Source: Rhizobium sp. Q54
GTDB taxonomy: Bacteria > Pseudomonadota > Alphaproteobacteria > Reyranellales > Reyranellaceae
DNA: 45,232 bases
Direction of reading: 5' to 3'
Assembly (NCBI GenBank): GCA_945903635.1
Contig: CAMDOT010000020.1
Location: 1-45,232 of the forward strand
In this document: piece by piece, positions 20,440 through 27,831 of the stretch
Layout of the letters: each line of letters starts with the position of its first letter
Numbering within the stretch: the first letter of the stretch is position 1
Notes under the pieces: model-generated
What the model saw: the letters and a program-made list of their open reading frames with translations, nothing else
Database searches by the model: none
Told to the model about the DNA's origin: nothing
Program-made: the position numbers and the translations under genes

Positions 20440-20527
20440 CCTTCCCCCGAAACGGGGGAAGGCATGAAAAATCATCTCCTCCCCCGTCTCGGGGGAGGTG
20501 CCCCGTGCCGGCGCTGTTTACAGCGCC
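20440..20527. repeat. Cluster of three GC-rich palindromes
   Basis: Three hairpins in a row: CCTTCCCCCG-AAA-CGGGGGAAGG (20440-20462), CCTCCCCCG-TCT-CGGGGGAGG (20478-20498) and GGCGCTGT-TT-ACAGCGCC (20510-20527). The first two share the C5G/CG5 core seen in other gaps of the window, as expected of a REP-like dispersed family. Confidence 0.8.
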
Positions 20528-20572
20528 TTAGGCGGAGGGGGGCGAGAGCAACTGACGATTTTAGAAACGACC

Positions 20573-20604
20573 AGCCGGCGGGCATTCCCCACCGGCTTTC
20601 TTTT
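20573..20604 (+). terminator. Rho-independent terminator just before the 681-aa gene
   Basis: AGCCGG (20573-20578) pairs with CCGGCT (20592-20597), with an inner GGG/CCC, then TTTCTTTT. Its T-tract ends six bases before the AAAGGAGA ribosome site of the next gene, so that gene needs readthrough or a start inside this short gap. Confidence 0.7.
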
Positions 20605-20624
20605 GCCTGAAAGGAGACAATCGA

Positions 20625-22670
20625 ATGAGAAGGATTCTAATCCCGGGCCAGCTCTTCGGCAATGAAGGGCCGGAGCCCGCGGCTGAACCATGGCCGGTCG
20701 ACGACCACACGATCCGCGTCGATGAGATGTTCGCGCGCCAGCTCGACACTGAGTTTTCGGCTGGCGTGCGCGGCCTCCTGCACGCTCCCGAGACCGGAGT
20801 CGCCTCCCAGAGCGGCGAGGCAGCGCTGGAAGCCATCGCCGGCGCCATGCCGGCGCTCAATGAGCTGAAGGAGCGGACGCTGGCCCAGGCTATCGGTCCG
20901 CGCCAGCGCAGTATCCTGGAACGGCTGATCGAGATGCGGCTCGACTGGGCCGCCGGTACGCTGGGCCGGCTGGCGCAGCGGGCCACGGTCGAAGTGGACG
21001 ATGTGAGCGTTGCCGAGCGCATCGCCGGTCTGAACCAGGATGCGGCGACGTCGTGGCACGACCCGGCCTACCTGAGGAAGCTCGGCCGCACCGCGGTCGA
21101 GGAGTTCCGCTACCAGGGCGAGCGTCGCGGCTGGGATTCGGCACAGACCGACACCAAGGTGCGTGGTGGACTCTCCGATCTCTACGCAGGTGCGGTCGAG
21201 ACCGCGATCGACCAGAACGATCTCGATGGTGCATCGGCCCTCTACGGCCACGCCCGCATGGTCATCGACCCCGAGCGTCAGGCCGCAATCGATCGCCGCT
21301 TCACGTCGGCCCGCGAGGTCGCCATCTATCGCGACGTCGATCGCGACATGTTGGGCATCCTGATCGAGCCGGCGGGACCGCCGGGCGCCGACGTCTTCGC
21401 GGAGCGTGCCGCCGAACTCACGCCCGAGGACGCGAGCGACGAGGTGCGAGCCCGGATTGGCCAGGTCGCCGCCTTCGCCCAGCGTCGCGCCGAACGGCAA
21501 TGGAACAAGCAGCAGGCCGAGGCCGGCGTCGCCGCCCTCGACTGGCTCGGGAAGAACCCCGGCGGGTCGGTTCTGGCGATACCGGCGGACATCCGCGACT
21601 GGCTGGCGCCGGATCAATGGCGCGGTATCGAGACCTTGGCGATCGAAGGCCACCTGAAGACCGACGGAGATCTCTTCGAGCGTCTCGACCGGCTGATGAT
21701 CTACGAGCACGACAGCTTCGCCGCCCTTGATCTCGACCGCTACCGCCTGTCGCTCGACGATGAGGACCGCGCCCGCTTCGCCGGCACGCAGAAGGCGATT
21801 GCCGACGGGCTGGTCGACCCGGGTCTCGCACGCTATGACCGGATGCGGCGCGGCATCGACCGGGCCGTCAAGGCCCTGGGCATCGACGCCGATGGTCCCG
21901 TCGCGGTGAAGGTCCGCGCCGATGCGCGCGACCGGCTCAGTGGCTTCGAGGTCATTGAGGGTCGTGCCACGAATGGGAGGGACATCGACAATATTGTCGA
22001 TGACGAAGTGACACGCCGGGGCCGTGGGGTTGCGCCCATTGTCGAACCGGCTCCCGGCAGCATTGAGCACGCGTTGTCTTATCGTCAGCTCGATCTGACG
22101 GGTGTCTTCGATCGGCCGCTGGTTGCGGACTCGCCGCGCTTGAAGGATCTGATCAGGAACGGGGCATACTCGAAGCTCTATGAGCACTATCACGAGTACG
22201 AGTTGCCGCCAGCCGTACTGTGCACGCTGGGCCAGGAAGGCTGCTCCGTCGAGCGGGCCTACGAGGCGCTTCTCGTTCACGCAGCGCCCGGAGGACCGAG
22301 GCGGACAAGTTCCATAACGGATGGCGAACGGTCTCCTGTGGGTATCGGCGGAATTCCTGGCGGCCACATTCGAACCTACGTCGAGGAAGGCACCCACTCG
22401 ATCATCAATGTCACAGAGCCCGATCACGATCTCCACGACGGCCTCGTCCAGCGCCGTGTCGTCGTCGAAGGTGACAAGGTCGTCCTGCGGACCTTCGGCA
22501 TTGGCAACAATGCGTCTCGGCTTCACGCGCGGGGGAATGAGGAAGTTGCAGGCGTGGCGTTCGCCGAATCGACCGACCGCATCAAGGCGGCTATGGATCC
22601 AGAAGGCCAGAGACGTCTGCGCGAAGGTTGGTATATCCTTGCACCAGGACCTTCGCGACTCACCCCGTAG
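20625..22670 (+). CDS. Large phage virion/ejection-like protein with toxin-like C-terminal domain
   Basis: 681-residue soluble protein with a strong ribosome site (AAAGGAGA, 20610-20617). Residues 1-540 are mostly helical and acidic, with the pattern AIDQNDLDGASALYGHARMVIDP typical of long virion-internal or DNA-ejection proteins of podoviruses; there is no signal peptide or membrane segment. From about 560 the character changes to a glycine-rich beta segment (GGIPGGHIRTYVEEGTHSI, INVTEPDHDLHDG, VVLRTFGIGNNASRLHA). This resembles the C-terminal domains of polymorphic toxins and phage effectors, with His and Asn residues that could be catalytic. Both assignments are inferences. A 45-residue membrane protein follows nine bases later. 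Confidence 0.6.
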   Translation: MRRILIPGQLFGNEGPEPAAEPWPVDDHTIRVDEMFARQLDTEFSAGVRGLLHAPETGVASQSGEAALEAIAGAMPALNELKERTLAQAIGPRQRSILERLIEMRLDWAAGTLGRLAQRATVEVDDVSVAERIAGLNQDAATSWHDPAYLRKLGRTAVEEFRYQGERRGWDSAQTDTKVRGGLSDLYAGAVETAIDQNDLDGASALYGHARMVIDPERQAAIDRRFTSAREVAIYRDVDRDMLGILIEPAGPPGADVFAERAAELTPEDASDEVRARIGQVAAFAQRRAERQWNKQQAEAGVAALDWLGKNPGGSVLAIPADIRDWLAPDQWRGIETLAIEGHLKTDGDLFERLDRLMIYEHDSFAALDLDRYRLSLDDEDRARFAGTQKAIADGLVDPGLARYDRMRRGIDRAVKALGIDADGPVAVKVRADARDRLSGFEVIEGRATNGRDIDNIVDDEVTRRGRGVAPIVEPAPGSIEHALSYRQLDLTGVFDRPLVADSPRLKDLIRNGAYSKLYEHYHEYELPPAVLCTLGQEGCSVERAYEALLVHAAPGGPRRTSSITDGERSPVGIGGIPGGHIRTYVEEGTHSIINVTEPDHDLHDGLVQRRVVVEGDKVVLRTFGIGNNASRLHARGNEEVAGVAFAESTDRIKAAMDPEGQRRLREGWYILAPGPSRLTP

Positions 22671-22679
22671 AGCTGTGCA

Positions 22680-22817
22680 ATGTCGTTACGAAAAATTGCC
22701 AAAGGCATCGGTGTCGGCATTCTGATCGGCGTGCCTCTGGTGTTTGCGGCCGCGATTTTTCTGTCCACGGCTTTCTATCTCGCGCTTGTCGTCCGCGGGT
22801 ACCTGAGGATGCTCTAG
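22680..22817 (+). CDS. 45-residue single-span membrane protein
   Basis: Starts MSLRKIAKGIGVGILIGVP, continues through one long hydrophobic helix (about residues 10-35) and ends LVVRGYLRML. Positive residues at both ends leave orientation unclear. It lies nine bases after the 681-residue gene and before a strong terminator at 22853, so it is the natural last cistron of that transcript. The ribosome site is weak (only GAGCT), so translation may depend on coupling. Candidate roles are immunity partner, holin-like lysis helper or fortuitous frame; I cannot choose between them. Confidence 0.5.
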   Translation: MSLRKIAKGIGVGILIGVPLVFAAAIFLSTAFYLALVVRGYLRML

Positions 22818-22852
22818 TCGCAGTCGTCAGCCGATCTGTGATGAAATACCGG

Positions 22853-22882
22853 GCCGGGCGCTTCACTGCGCGCCCGGCTTTG
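22853..22882 (+). terminator. Rho-independent terminator after the 45-aa ORF
   Basis: GCCGGGCGC (22853-22861) pairs with GCGCCCGGC (22870-22878) around an 8-base loop, followed by TTT. It ends the transcript of the 681-residue gene and its small neighbour. Confidence 0.7.
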
Positions 22883-22968
22883 GTGCCGTCCGGATGTTGG
22901 GCGTCACCTCATCGACGTGGACACCGAGATACCGCCAGTACGCCAGCCTTCACTTTTAGGAATACAAC

Positions 22969-23022
22969 ATGCAATCGTCAGAACTCTGCCGCCATTGCGA
23001 GCGGCGGCTGGGTGCGCTCGAT
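22969..23022 (+). pseudogene. 5' fragment of a phage portal gene (duplicate)
   Basis: The first 18 codons read MQSSELCRHCERRLGALD, nearly the same as the start of the portal gene at 24442 (MQSSELRRHCERRLNALD). By my alignment 46 of 54 bases match, including an unbroken run of 22. The likeness stops abruptly at 23022, five bases before the stop codon of the antisense higA gene. It looks like the stump of a portal gene cut by insertion or rearrangement. Confidence 0.7.
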
Positions 23023-23026
23023 TACC

Positions 23027-23323
23027 TCAGGCAGCCCGCCTCTCCGGCCGCGTCGGGAGCTTCGCAATGGTGCGGCCCACTTCCTTGGCCGCGACACGCA
23101 GATCATAAGCCGTCTGGAGATTGAGCCAGAATTCGGCACTGCTCTTGAACCAGTGGCCGAGCCGCAGCGCTGTGTCGCCGGTGATGGCCCGCTTGCCCTG
23201 GATGATCTGGGAAATGCGATTCGGCGGCACGCCGATCTGCCGTGACAGTTCGGTCGGTGTGATGCCCAGTTCGCCGAGTTCGTCGGCGAGGATTTCGCCG
23301 GGGTGGATGGGAGGTCGGCTCAT
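23027..23323 (-). CDS. higA: HigA-family antitoxin (XRE helix-turn-helix)
   Basis: 98-residue HTH protein of the HigA / VapI type: RPPIHPGEILADEL is the family opening, then ITPTELSRQIGVPPNRISQIIQGKRAIT forms the helix-turn-helix (about 25-55), followed by TALRLGHWFKSSAEFWLNLQ. ATG 23323 has GGAAG upstream; ATG 23338 overlaps the higB stop (TGATG) and is an alternative. Toxin-first order is standard for higBA. The antitoxin should repress the shared promoter through the CGTCAA half-sites near 23641. Confidence 0.92.
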   Translation of the reverse strand: MSRPPIHPGEILADELGELGITPTELSRQIGVPPNRISQIIQGKRAITGDTALRLGHWFKSSAEFWLNLQTAYDLRVAAKEVGRTIAKLPTRPERRAA

Positions 23324-23337
23324 CTGGTCTTCCTTCA

Positions 23338-23622
23338 TCAATGGTAGTCGACGATTTCGACGTTCGAGGGGCCGGGGGCGTTGGCGGGCCATTCGAAGCA
23401 GATGCGCCATTGTTGATTGACGCGAATTGAATACTGACCAGCCCGGTCTCCCCGAAGCGCTTCCAGGCGATTGCTCGGCAGCGCCGCCAGATCGTTGAGT
23501 GATGTAGCGGCGTTCAGAATATCGAGGCGTTTCCAGCCTTGCCGCGCGAAGCCTTGAAACGGCCGCACGAATTCGCCGTCGGCGAATTGTTTCGTGCGTC
23601 TGTCCCGGTAGCTCAGGATCAC
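23338..23622 (-). CDS. higB: HigB/RelE-family toxin
   Basis: 94-residue RelE-superfamily mRNA interferase. Family features are IKQF-like TKQFADGEF, GFARQGWKRLDILNAA, LPSNRLEALRGDRAGQYSIRVNQQWRICFEW and the terminal VEIVDYH, including the conserved basic and aromatic residues of the active face. The start is GTG at 23622. Intact length suggests an active toxin that could stabilise this otherwise decaying island. The module lies on the opposite strand to the phage genes, between two portal 5' ends. Confidence 0.92.
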   Translation of the reverse strand: MILSYRDRRTKQFADGEFVRPFQGFARQGWKRLDILNAATSLNDLAALPSNRLEALRGDRAGQYSIRVNQQWRICFEWPANAPGPSNVEIVDYH

Positions 23623-23634
23623 GGGTGAAGTCTA

Positions 23635-23664
23635 GAGATATTGACGAGATACGTCAATCGTCAA
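23635..23664 (-). promoter_or_regulatory. higBA promoter/operator
   Basis: Perfect inverted repeat TTGACG-N5-CGTCAA (23641-23657) plus a third half-site CGTCAA (23659-23664). The outermost half-site doubles as a minus-strand -35 (TTGACG) with a weak -10 TATCTC (23640-23635) 18 bases on. Autorepression by HigA is the inferred use. Confidence 0.55.
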
Positions 23665-23713
23665 GGTAAAGAGCGCATGTGCAGAGTGCGCTGCGAGAAG
23701 CATATCCAAGGGA

Positions 23714-24370
23714 TCAATCCTTCTCCCGATTGGCCTCCACGACCATGCTGCTTAGCGTGCCGTTGCGGCCAAAACCGAAGGCGATAAGGCGCCCGGACCG
23801 GCTGTCGCCGAACGTGTACTTCATCCCTCTGTAGCCGTCGGGGTGTGTGCGAGGAGGAGGAATGCCACGTGGGGGAGGAACTGGTCGTTCATCCTCGGTC
23901 CAGGATCCTCCAAAGTGCCTTTCGATCTCGGCGACATGGACGCCCGTCGGGCTGTCACTGGTGAGGATGAGGATGATGGAGGCCTTTCGCTCTCCATCCG
24001 GATACATGTTGAACTTCTTGAACCTCACACTCAGGGCCTCATAGGTGTGTCCAGTGGCGGTGGAGGTCGATGGCTCGATCCAGGACGGAAAGCCTTTGAT
24101 AGTGCCGTCGAAATAGCCGGCGAACATTCCGCCTTTTCCGACTTCGAGGGCTACCTGCGAACCGCCGAAGGCGCGCCTGAGGTTGTCCGCCGTATAGAAC
24201 TCGTCTTGGAGAATGAGGCCGGATTCACTCACCTGCCAGATGGTCTCCAGGAGCTGAAAGAAGCTTCGAGGCGTCTGTAGCGCTTCGATCTGCGCCGCTG
24301 GTCTTGGCGTGCAGCCCAACGCCAGCGCGATGGCCGTCAGCCAGGAAACCGCTCTTGCAATCCTCGTCAC
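23714..24370 (-). CDS. Lipoprotein of unknown function
   Basis: 218-residue protein with a GTG start at 24370, an Arg-containing n-region and lipobox LALGC, so it should be acylated. The mature part is soluble; visible segments are FFQLLETIWQVSESGLILQDEFYT near the start, a run of proline pairs (VPPPRGIPPPRTHP) and a C-terminal GRLIAFGFGRNGTLSSMVV. I do not recognise the family. It sits alone on the minus strand next to higBA and, with it, is flanked by the two portal 5' ends. A superinfection-exclusion role is conceivable for a prophage lipoprotein but nothing shows it. Confidence 0.72.
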   Translation of the reverse strand: MTRIARAVSWLTAIALALGCTPRPAAQIEALQTPRSFFQLLETIWQVSESGLILQDEFYTADNLRRAFGGSQVALEVGKGGMFAGYFDGTIKGFPSWIEPSTSTATGHTYEALSVRFKKFNMYPDGERKASIILILTSDSPTGVHVAEIERHFGGSWTEDERPVPPPRGIPPPRTHPDGYRGMKYTFGDSRSGRLIAFGFGRNGTLSSMVVEANREKD

Positions 24371-24441
24371 GCCACAACCCCACCGCGCAAGGGTGTCACC
24401 GTCTATCGGTCTTGTTATCTCTTACAATGGGGCAAAGCCAT

Positions 24442-25759
24442 ATGCAGTCTTCAGAACTTCGCCGCCATTGCGAGCGGCGGCTAAACGCGCTCGATCGCGA
24501 GCGCGCCTCCTGGTTCGCGCACTGGCGCGAGCTCAGCACCTTCATCCTGCCGCGCCGCTTTCCTGGGCGCGGCCCACCGGCCCGATCGCGGCGGCAAGCG
24601 CAATGCCAAGCTCCTCGATTCCACCGCCATGCTGGCCGCGCGCACGCTGGCGTCGGGCCTGATGGCGGGCCTCACCTCACCGGCGCGGCCGTGGTTTCGC
24701 CTCGGCCTCGGCAGCCCCGCGGTCTCCGCCGTGCCCGAGGTCCGCGCCTGGCTCGACGACGTGCAGGGCCGCATGTTCCGCGTCTTCGCACGCTCCAACC
24801 TTTATAACGCGCTGGCCGTCGCCTACGAGGAGCTGGCGGTGTTCGGCACCGCGGCGCTCTTCGTGGCGGAGGATGAGAAGGAGATCGTGCGCGCCTGGCA
24901 CATGACCGCGGGCGAATACTGGCTGGCGGCGTCGGAGCGCGGCAGTGTCAACACGCTCTACCGCACCTTCGGGATGACCACCTTCCAGCTCGTCGAGCGC
25001 TTCGGGCGCGACGCCGTCTCCACGCTGGTGCGCGAGCGCTACGACCGCGGCCAGTGGGACCACGAGGTCGAGGTGGTGAACGCCATCGAGCCCAACGAGG
25101 AGGTGCGCGAGAGCGGCGGCTTCGCCCGCTTCAAGCACGACATGGCCTATCGCTCGGTCTGGTACGAGAAGGGGGCTTATGACGAGCAGCTCCTCGACAT
25201 CGGCGGCTTCGAGGAATTCCCCGCGCTCTGTCCGCGCTGGCATCTCGCCGGCAACGACGTCTATGGCCGCTCGCCCGGCATGGATGCGCTGCCCGACGCC
25301 AAGAGCCTGCAGCGCATGCAGCTCCGCTTCGCCGAGACGCTCGACAAGATGGTGAGCCCGCCCATGGTGGCCTCGCCGGTGCTGCGTGGGGCCGCACCTT
25401 CCTCGACGCCGGCCGCCGTCACCTACGTGGCCGATCCCGAGGGCATGGGCTTCCGCCCCGCCTATCAGATCAACCCGCCGCTGGCCGAGTTCACCGCGGC
25501 CATCCGCGAACGCCAGCAGGCGGTGCGCGCCGCCTTCCACGCCGACCTGTTCCTGATGGCGACCCAGCTCGAAGAGGTCCGCACCGCCACCGAGGTGGCC
25601 GAACGCCGCGCCGAGAAACTGGTGATGCTGGGCCCTGTCCTCGAACGCCTGCACGACGACCTGCTCGAACCGCTGATCGGCCGCGTCTTCCAGATCATGG
25701 CCCGCAACGGCCACATCCCGCCGCCGCCGTATGCGGAGCTCGACGGGCTCAGGCTGTAG
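24442..25759 (+). pseudogene. Podovirus head-to-tail connector (portal) gene, frameshifted and truncated
   Basis: Portal of the Head-tail_con family of podoviruses. The frame from 24442 gives MQSSELRRHCERRLNALDRERASWFAHWRELSTFILPRR-type sequence up to about 24558. The homologous reading then continues in the next frame (FLGAAHRPDRGGKRNAKLLDSTAML, then ARTLASGLMAGLTSPARPWF), so a one-base gain or two-base loss lies near 24553-24562. The second frame runs to TAG at 25757-25759, but after it the same frame still reads PEYVSPMAALQAA, which matches what portals normally have there. The gene thus has at least a frameshift and a premature stop, and the last 100 or so residues are missing. Restart at ATG 24629 would give a 376-residue fragment. 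Confidence 0.8.
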
Positions 25760-25810
25760 CCGGAATACGTGAGCCCGATGGCGGCGCTGCAAGCGGCTTA
25801 GGTTCTTCGG

Positions 25811-25951
25811 CCCCCCTCATCCAGCCTCTCCCCCTCAGCGCCTTCAGAGGCGCGAATAGGAGGAGAGGAGCATGACGAAGACAGCTCCTCATATTCCTCT
25901 CCCCTCAGCGCCTTCAGAGGCGCGATTGGGGGAGAGGCTAGGTGAGGGGGT
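25811..25951. repeat. Composite palindrome with two internal hairpin copies
   Basis: Two near-identical hairpins (25825-25868 and 25896-25936) share the 25-base core 25831-25855 / 25901-25925. Both lie inside a larger imperfect inverted repeat whose arms are 25811-25834 and 25928-25951 (CCCCCTCATCCAGCCTCTCC against its near complement). No gene is present. Confidence 0.8.
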
Positions 25952-25984
25952 GTCTCATCAGAAGAAAGGACCGATTGTAGAGGG

Positions 25985-26437
25985 TCAGTCGGCGGCCTTC
26001 ATCATCTGCACCTGGTAGATGCCTTCGGCGGTTTCCATGCCGAGCGGCACCAGGCGGACGGACATGGCGCGGACGGTCACGCTGTTGCCGCTGGAGAGGG
26101 TGTAGGTCTTGCCGACCGTCTCTTCCTCGCCCTCGTCCTCAGCATCGTCGTCGCCTTCCTCTTTGTCGTCGTCCTCTTTGTCATCGTCCGACGCTTCGGC
26201 GGCCTTCTGTTCGTCCGCGTCGTTCTCATCTTCGTTCTCGCTCTCGTCTTCGTCCTCTTCGGTCTCCAGCGACGCCAGGCAATGCAGGACGACCGTGCCG
26301 CTGCGTACCTCGACCGTCGTCAGCGTCGTGTAGTCGTCGTCGTGCACGTCGACCACGGTGCTTTCGTTCATGTGCGGGTCGTCCTGGCGTAGCCGGAAGA
26401 CGCCGTTGGCCACGTCGGAAAGAATCTTGCTGTCCAT
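25985..26437 (-). CDS. Acidic low-complexity protein of unknown function
   Basis: 150-residue protein starting MDSKILSDVANGVFRL at 26437 (ribosome site GAGGGGAT). Residues about 57-105 are almost entirely Asp, Glu, Ser and Lys; the flanking parts are normal beta-like sequence (TTLTTVEVRSGTVVLHCLASL before, TYTLSSGNSVTVRAMSVRLVPL after). No signal peptide. The open frame continues upstream but lacks a credible start. It is antisense to the phage genes. Possible readings are a DNA-mimic or chaperone-like acidic protein, or a diverged phage structural accessory; I have no basis to choose. Confidence 0.65.
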   Translation of the reverse strand: MDSKILSDVANGVFRLRQDDPHMNESTVVDVHDDDYTTLTTVEVRSGTVVLHCLASLETEEDEDESENEDENDADEQKAAEASDDDKEDDDKEEGDDDAEDEGEEETVGKTYTLSSGNSVTVRAMSVRLVPLGMETAEGIYQVQMMKAAD

Positions 26438-26556
26438 GGTGCTATCCCCTCGTTGAAGGCCCCTCGATGAAGGGCGGAGTCCTAGCAACCGGATGTTTCG
26501 GAACGGCTGACGCGCGCGTGAACCTTGCAGGTCGGTTTGATGGCGGCCCGGGCGGT

Positions 26557-26577
26557 GGCAGTTCGACCTGCCTTTTT
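26557..26577 (+). terminator. Short hairpin terminator
   Basis: GGCAG (26557-26561), 6-base loop, CTGCC (26568-26572), then TTTTT. It lies between the acidic gene and the internal-virion-like gene. The stem is short. Confidence 0.45.
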
Positions 26578-26607
26578 CCCTCCCGGGGACAGAAAAAGAC
26601 CAGACTT

Positions 26608-26624
26608 CTCCCCCGACGGGGGAG
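26608..26624. repeat. C-tract/G-tract palindrome
   Basis: CTCCCCCG-A-CGGGGGAG, same core as the palindromes at 20478 and 31941, 40 bases before the start of the next gene. Confidence 0.65.
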
Positions 26625-26663
26625 GTGGTCCAGAAAGACCCACCAGAAGGAAAGGAGTTCCAC

Positions 26664-27131
26664 ATGTGCGATCCCGTCACTCTCATGACCGCAGCCGCCT
26701 CGGCGGCATCGACTGCCATCGACATCACCCAGCAGATGCAGAAGGCCGCGGCGCAGCAGAATCAATACAACACCCTCGCCGTCCAGCAGCGCACGGCCGC
26801 GGCCGCCGACGAACAGCGCGCGCAATTCGCCGAGCAGCAGGGCGAGGCCGACGTCGATGCCGCGCGCCAGAAGACGGCGCAGCAACTCGGCACCGCGCAG
26901 GCCCGCCTCGCCGCCCAGGGCACCGATCTTTCAGGCTCGCCGCTCGCCGTCCTGGGCGACATCGCGGCCTCGGGCGAAGAGACCGCGCTGTCGCTGCGCT
27001 ACCGGTCGATGCGCCACGCCTGGGAGAACCGCGTCCGCGGCGCCGCGCGCCAGGCCGAGGCGCGGCAGAACGAGACCCTGGCCGCCCACGTCGATCCCAC
27101 GCTGGGCATCGTGCGCACGCTGTTGTCCTGA
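26664..27131 (+). CDS. Podovirus internal virion protein-like
   Basis: 155-residue, Ala- and Gln-rich helical protein with a strong ribosome site (AAAGGAG, 26650-26656). It opens MCDPVTLMTAAASAAS, a start common to small internal virion proteins of T7-like podoviruses, continues with coiled-coil-like QQMQKAAAQQNQYNTLAVQQ, and has SGSPLAVLGDIAASGEETALSLRY and the terminal DPTLGIVRTLL. In phages this protein helps form the internal core or aids DNA ejection. It appears intact, unlike the terminase and portal genes of the same island. Assignment rests on motif likeness only. Confidence 0.65.
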   Translation: MCDPVTLMTAAASAASTAIDITQQMQKAAAQQNQYNTLAVQQRTAAAADEQRAQFAEQQGEADVDAARQKTAQQLGTAQARLAAQGTDLSGSPLAVLGDIAASGEETALSLRYRSMRHAWENRVRGAARQAEARQNETLAAHVDPTLGIVRTLLS

Positions 27132-27177
27132 GCTCTGACCGCCGCTCCACTAATTGGCAGGCGCAGTGCGTGAAGAT

Positions 27178-27205
27178 TTGACTCCGTGCACAATCACATT
27201 ATCAT
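27178..27205 (+). promoter_or_regulatory. Sigma-70 promoter of the lipoprotein operon
   Basis: TTGACT (27178-27183), 16-base spacer, TATCAT (27200-27205), start near 27212. The first ribosome site on this transcript, GGGGGAG at 27229-27235, serves the 20-codon frame at 27241. Confidence 0.65.
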
Positions 27206-27240
27206 GCAACTCAAGGCATCTGGGTTTCGGGGGAGATCTC

Positions 27241-27303
27241 ATGTCGACAAATGGAATCGTGCGACTCCGGCCTTCGAACCGTTTGGGCTTTCGGGCGCCC
27301 TGA
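27241..27303 (+). CDS. 20-codon leader ORF of the lipoprotein operon
   Basis: ATG 27241 with GGGGGAG well spaced upstream encodes MSTNGIVRLRPSNRLGFRAP and stops with TGA at 27301-27303. The GTG of the first lipoprotein gene follows at once (TGAGTG) and has no ribosome site of its own. The frame may therefore serve to couple translation. It could be chance, as the peptide has no recognisable features beyond four arginines. Confidence 0.4.
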   Translation: MSTNGIVRLRPSNRLGFRAP

Positions 27304-27831
27304 GTGGCGTTCGCCCGCCGGTTGAAGGAAACGGAAATTGCACCCCGTGTTGTGCGGCCTCTCATTTCCGCGACGCCTCTCGTTGCGGCAATGCTGATGG
27401 TGTCGGCCTGCTCCATCAACGGGATGGGTTTTGCGTCGTCGGAAGTGATCGAGGCGCAGGGCGCCCGGATCATCCGCACGGAAACCTACGGGGTCGCGCT
27501 CCGCAGTTCGTCCGACGATGCCGGCGTCACCATCGGCTATTCCTGGACGCTGGCCCTGATCCCCGACTGTGCCGCCGCGCCGCCCCCCGGAAAATACAGC
27601 TTCGGCGTGTCGATGGCGGGCATTCGCCCGATCGCGTCGGTGCGCCGGACCGGCGGCTTCACGCTGGATGCCAACCGCCGCACCATCGGCGTCATGCTCG
27701 GCTTTTCCGAGGACGCGATCTTCAGCGAAATTCCCCGGAACGACTCAATCGTCCGGCGCCTCGTTCTGGCGCTGGATGAACCCTCCCAAAGCGAATTTCA
27801 TCAGACCCCGGAGCATGGCGCATGCGGCTGA
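27304..27831 (+). CDS. Island lipoprotein 1 (unknown family)
   Basis: 175-residue frame from GTG 27304; GTG 27352 would give a more usual signal peptide (RPLISATPLVAAMLMVSAC). The lipobox VSAC marks the acylated Cys36 (long form). The mature part has YGVALRSSSDDAGVTIGYSWTLALIP, then GKYSFGVSMAGIRPIASV. The block GYSWTLALIP parallels GYDRTFAAVVP in lipoprotein 2 and GLNRTIATIVP in lipoprotein 3, suggesting a shared small beta fold. Its 3' end overlaps the next gene by 10 bases. Function unknown. Confidence 0.75.
   Translation: MAFARRLKETEIAPRVVRPLISATPLVAAMLMVSACSINGMGFASSEVIEAQGARIIRTETYGVALRSSSDDAGVTIGYSWTLALIPDCAAAPPPGKYSFGVSMAGIRPIASVRRTGGFTLDANRRTIGVMLGFSEDAIFSEIPRNDSIVRRLVLALDEPSQSEFHQTPEHGACG

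Noticed and set aside
20637..22526. 629-codon antisense frame to the large virion-like gene
   Set aside because: No start signal or motif. The plus-strand gene has a strong ribosome site and a coherent helical pattern.
25985..26728. 247-codon version of the acidic protein starting upstream of 26437
   Set aside because: The extra 97 codons cross a terminator and a palindrome and have no ribosome site; MDSKIL at 26437 does.
27186..27779. 197-codon plus-strand frame overlapping lipoprotein 1
   Set aside because: Arg-rich shadow in another frame; the lipoprotein frame has a lipobox and overlaps its neighbours in operon fashion.
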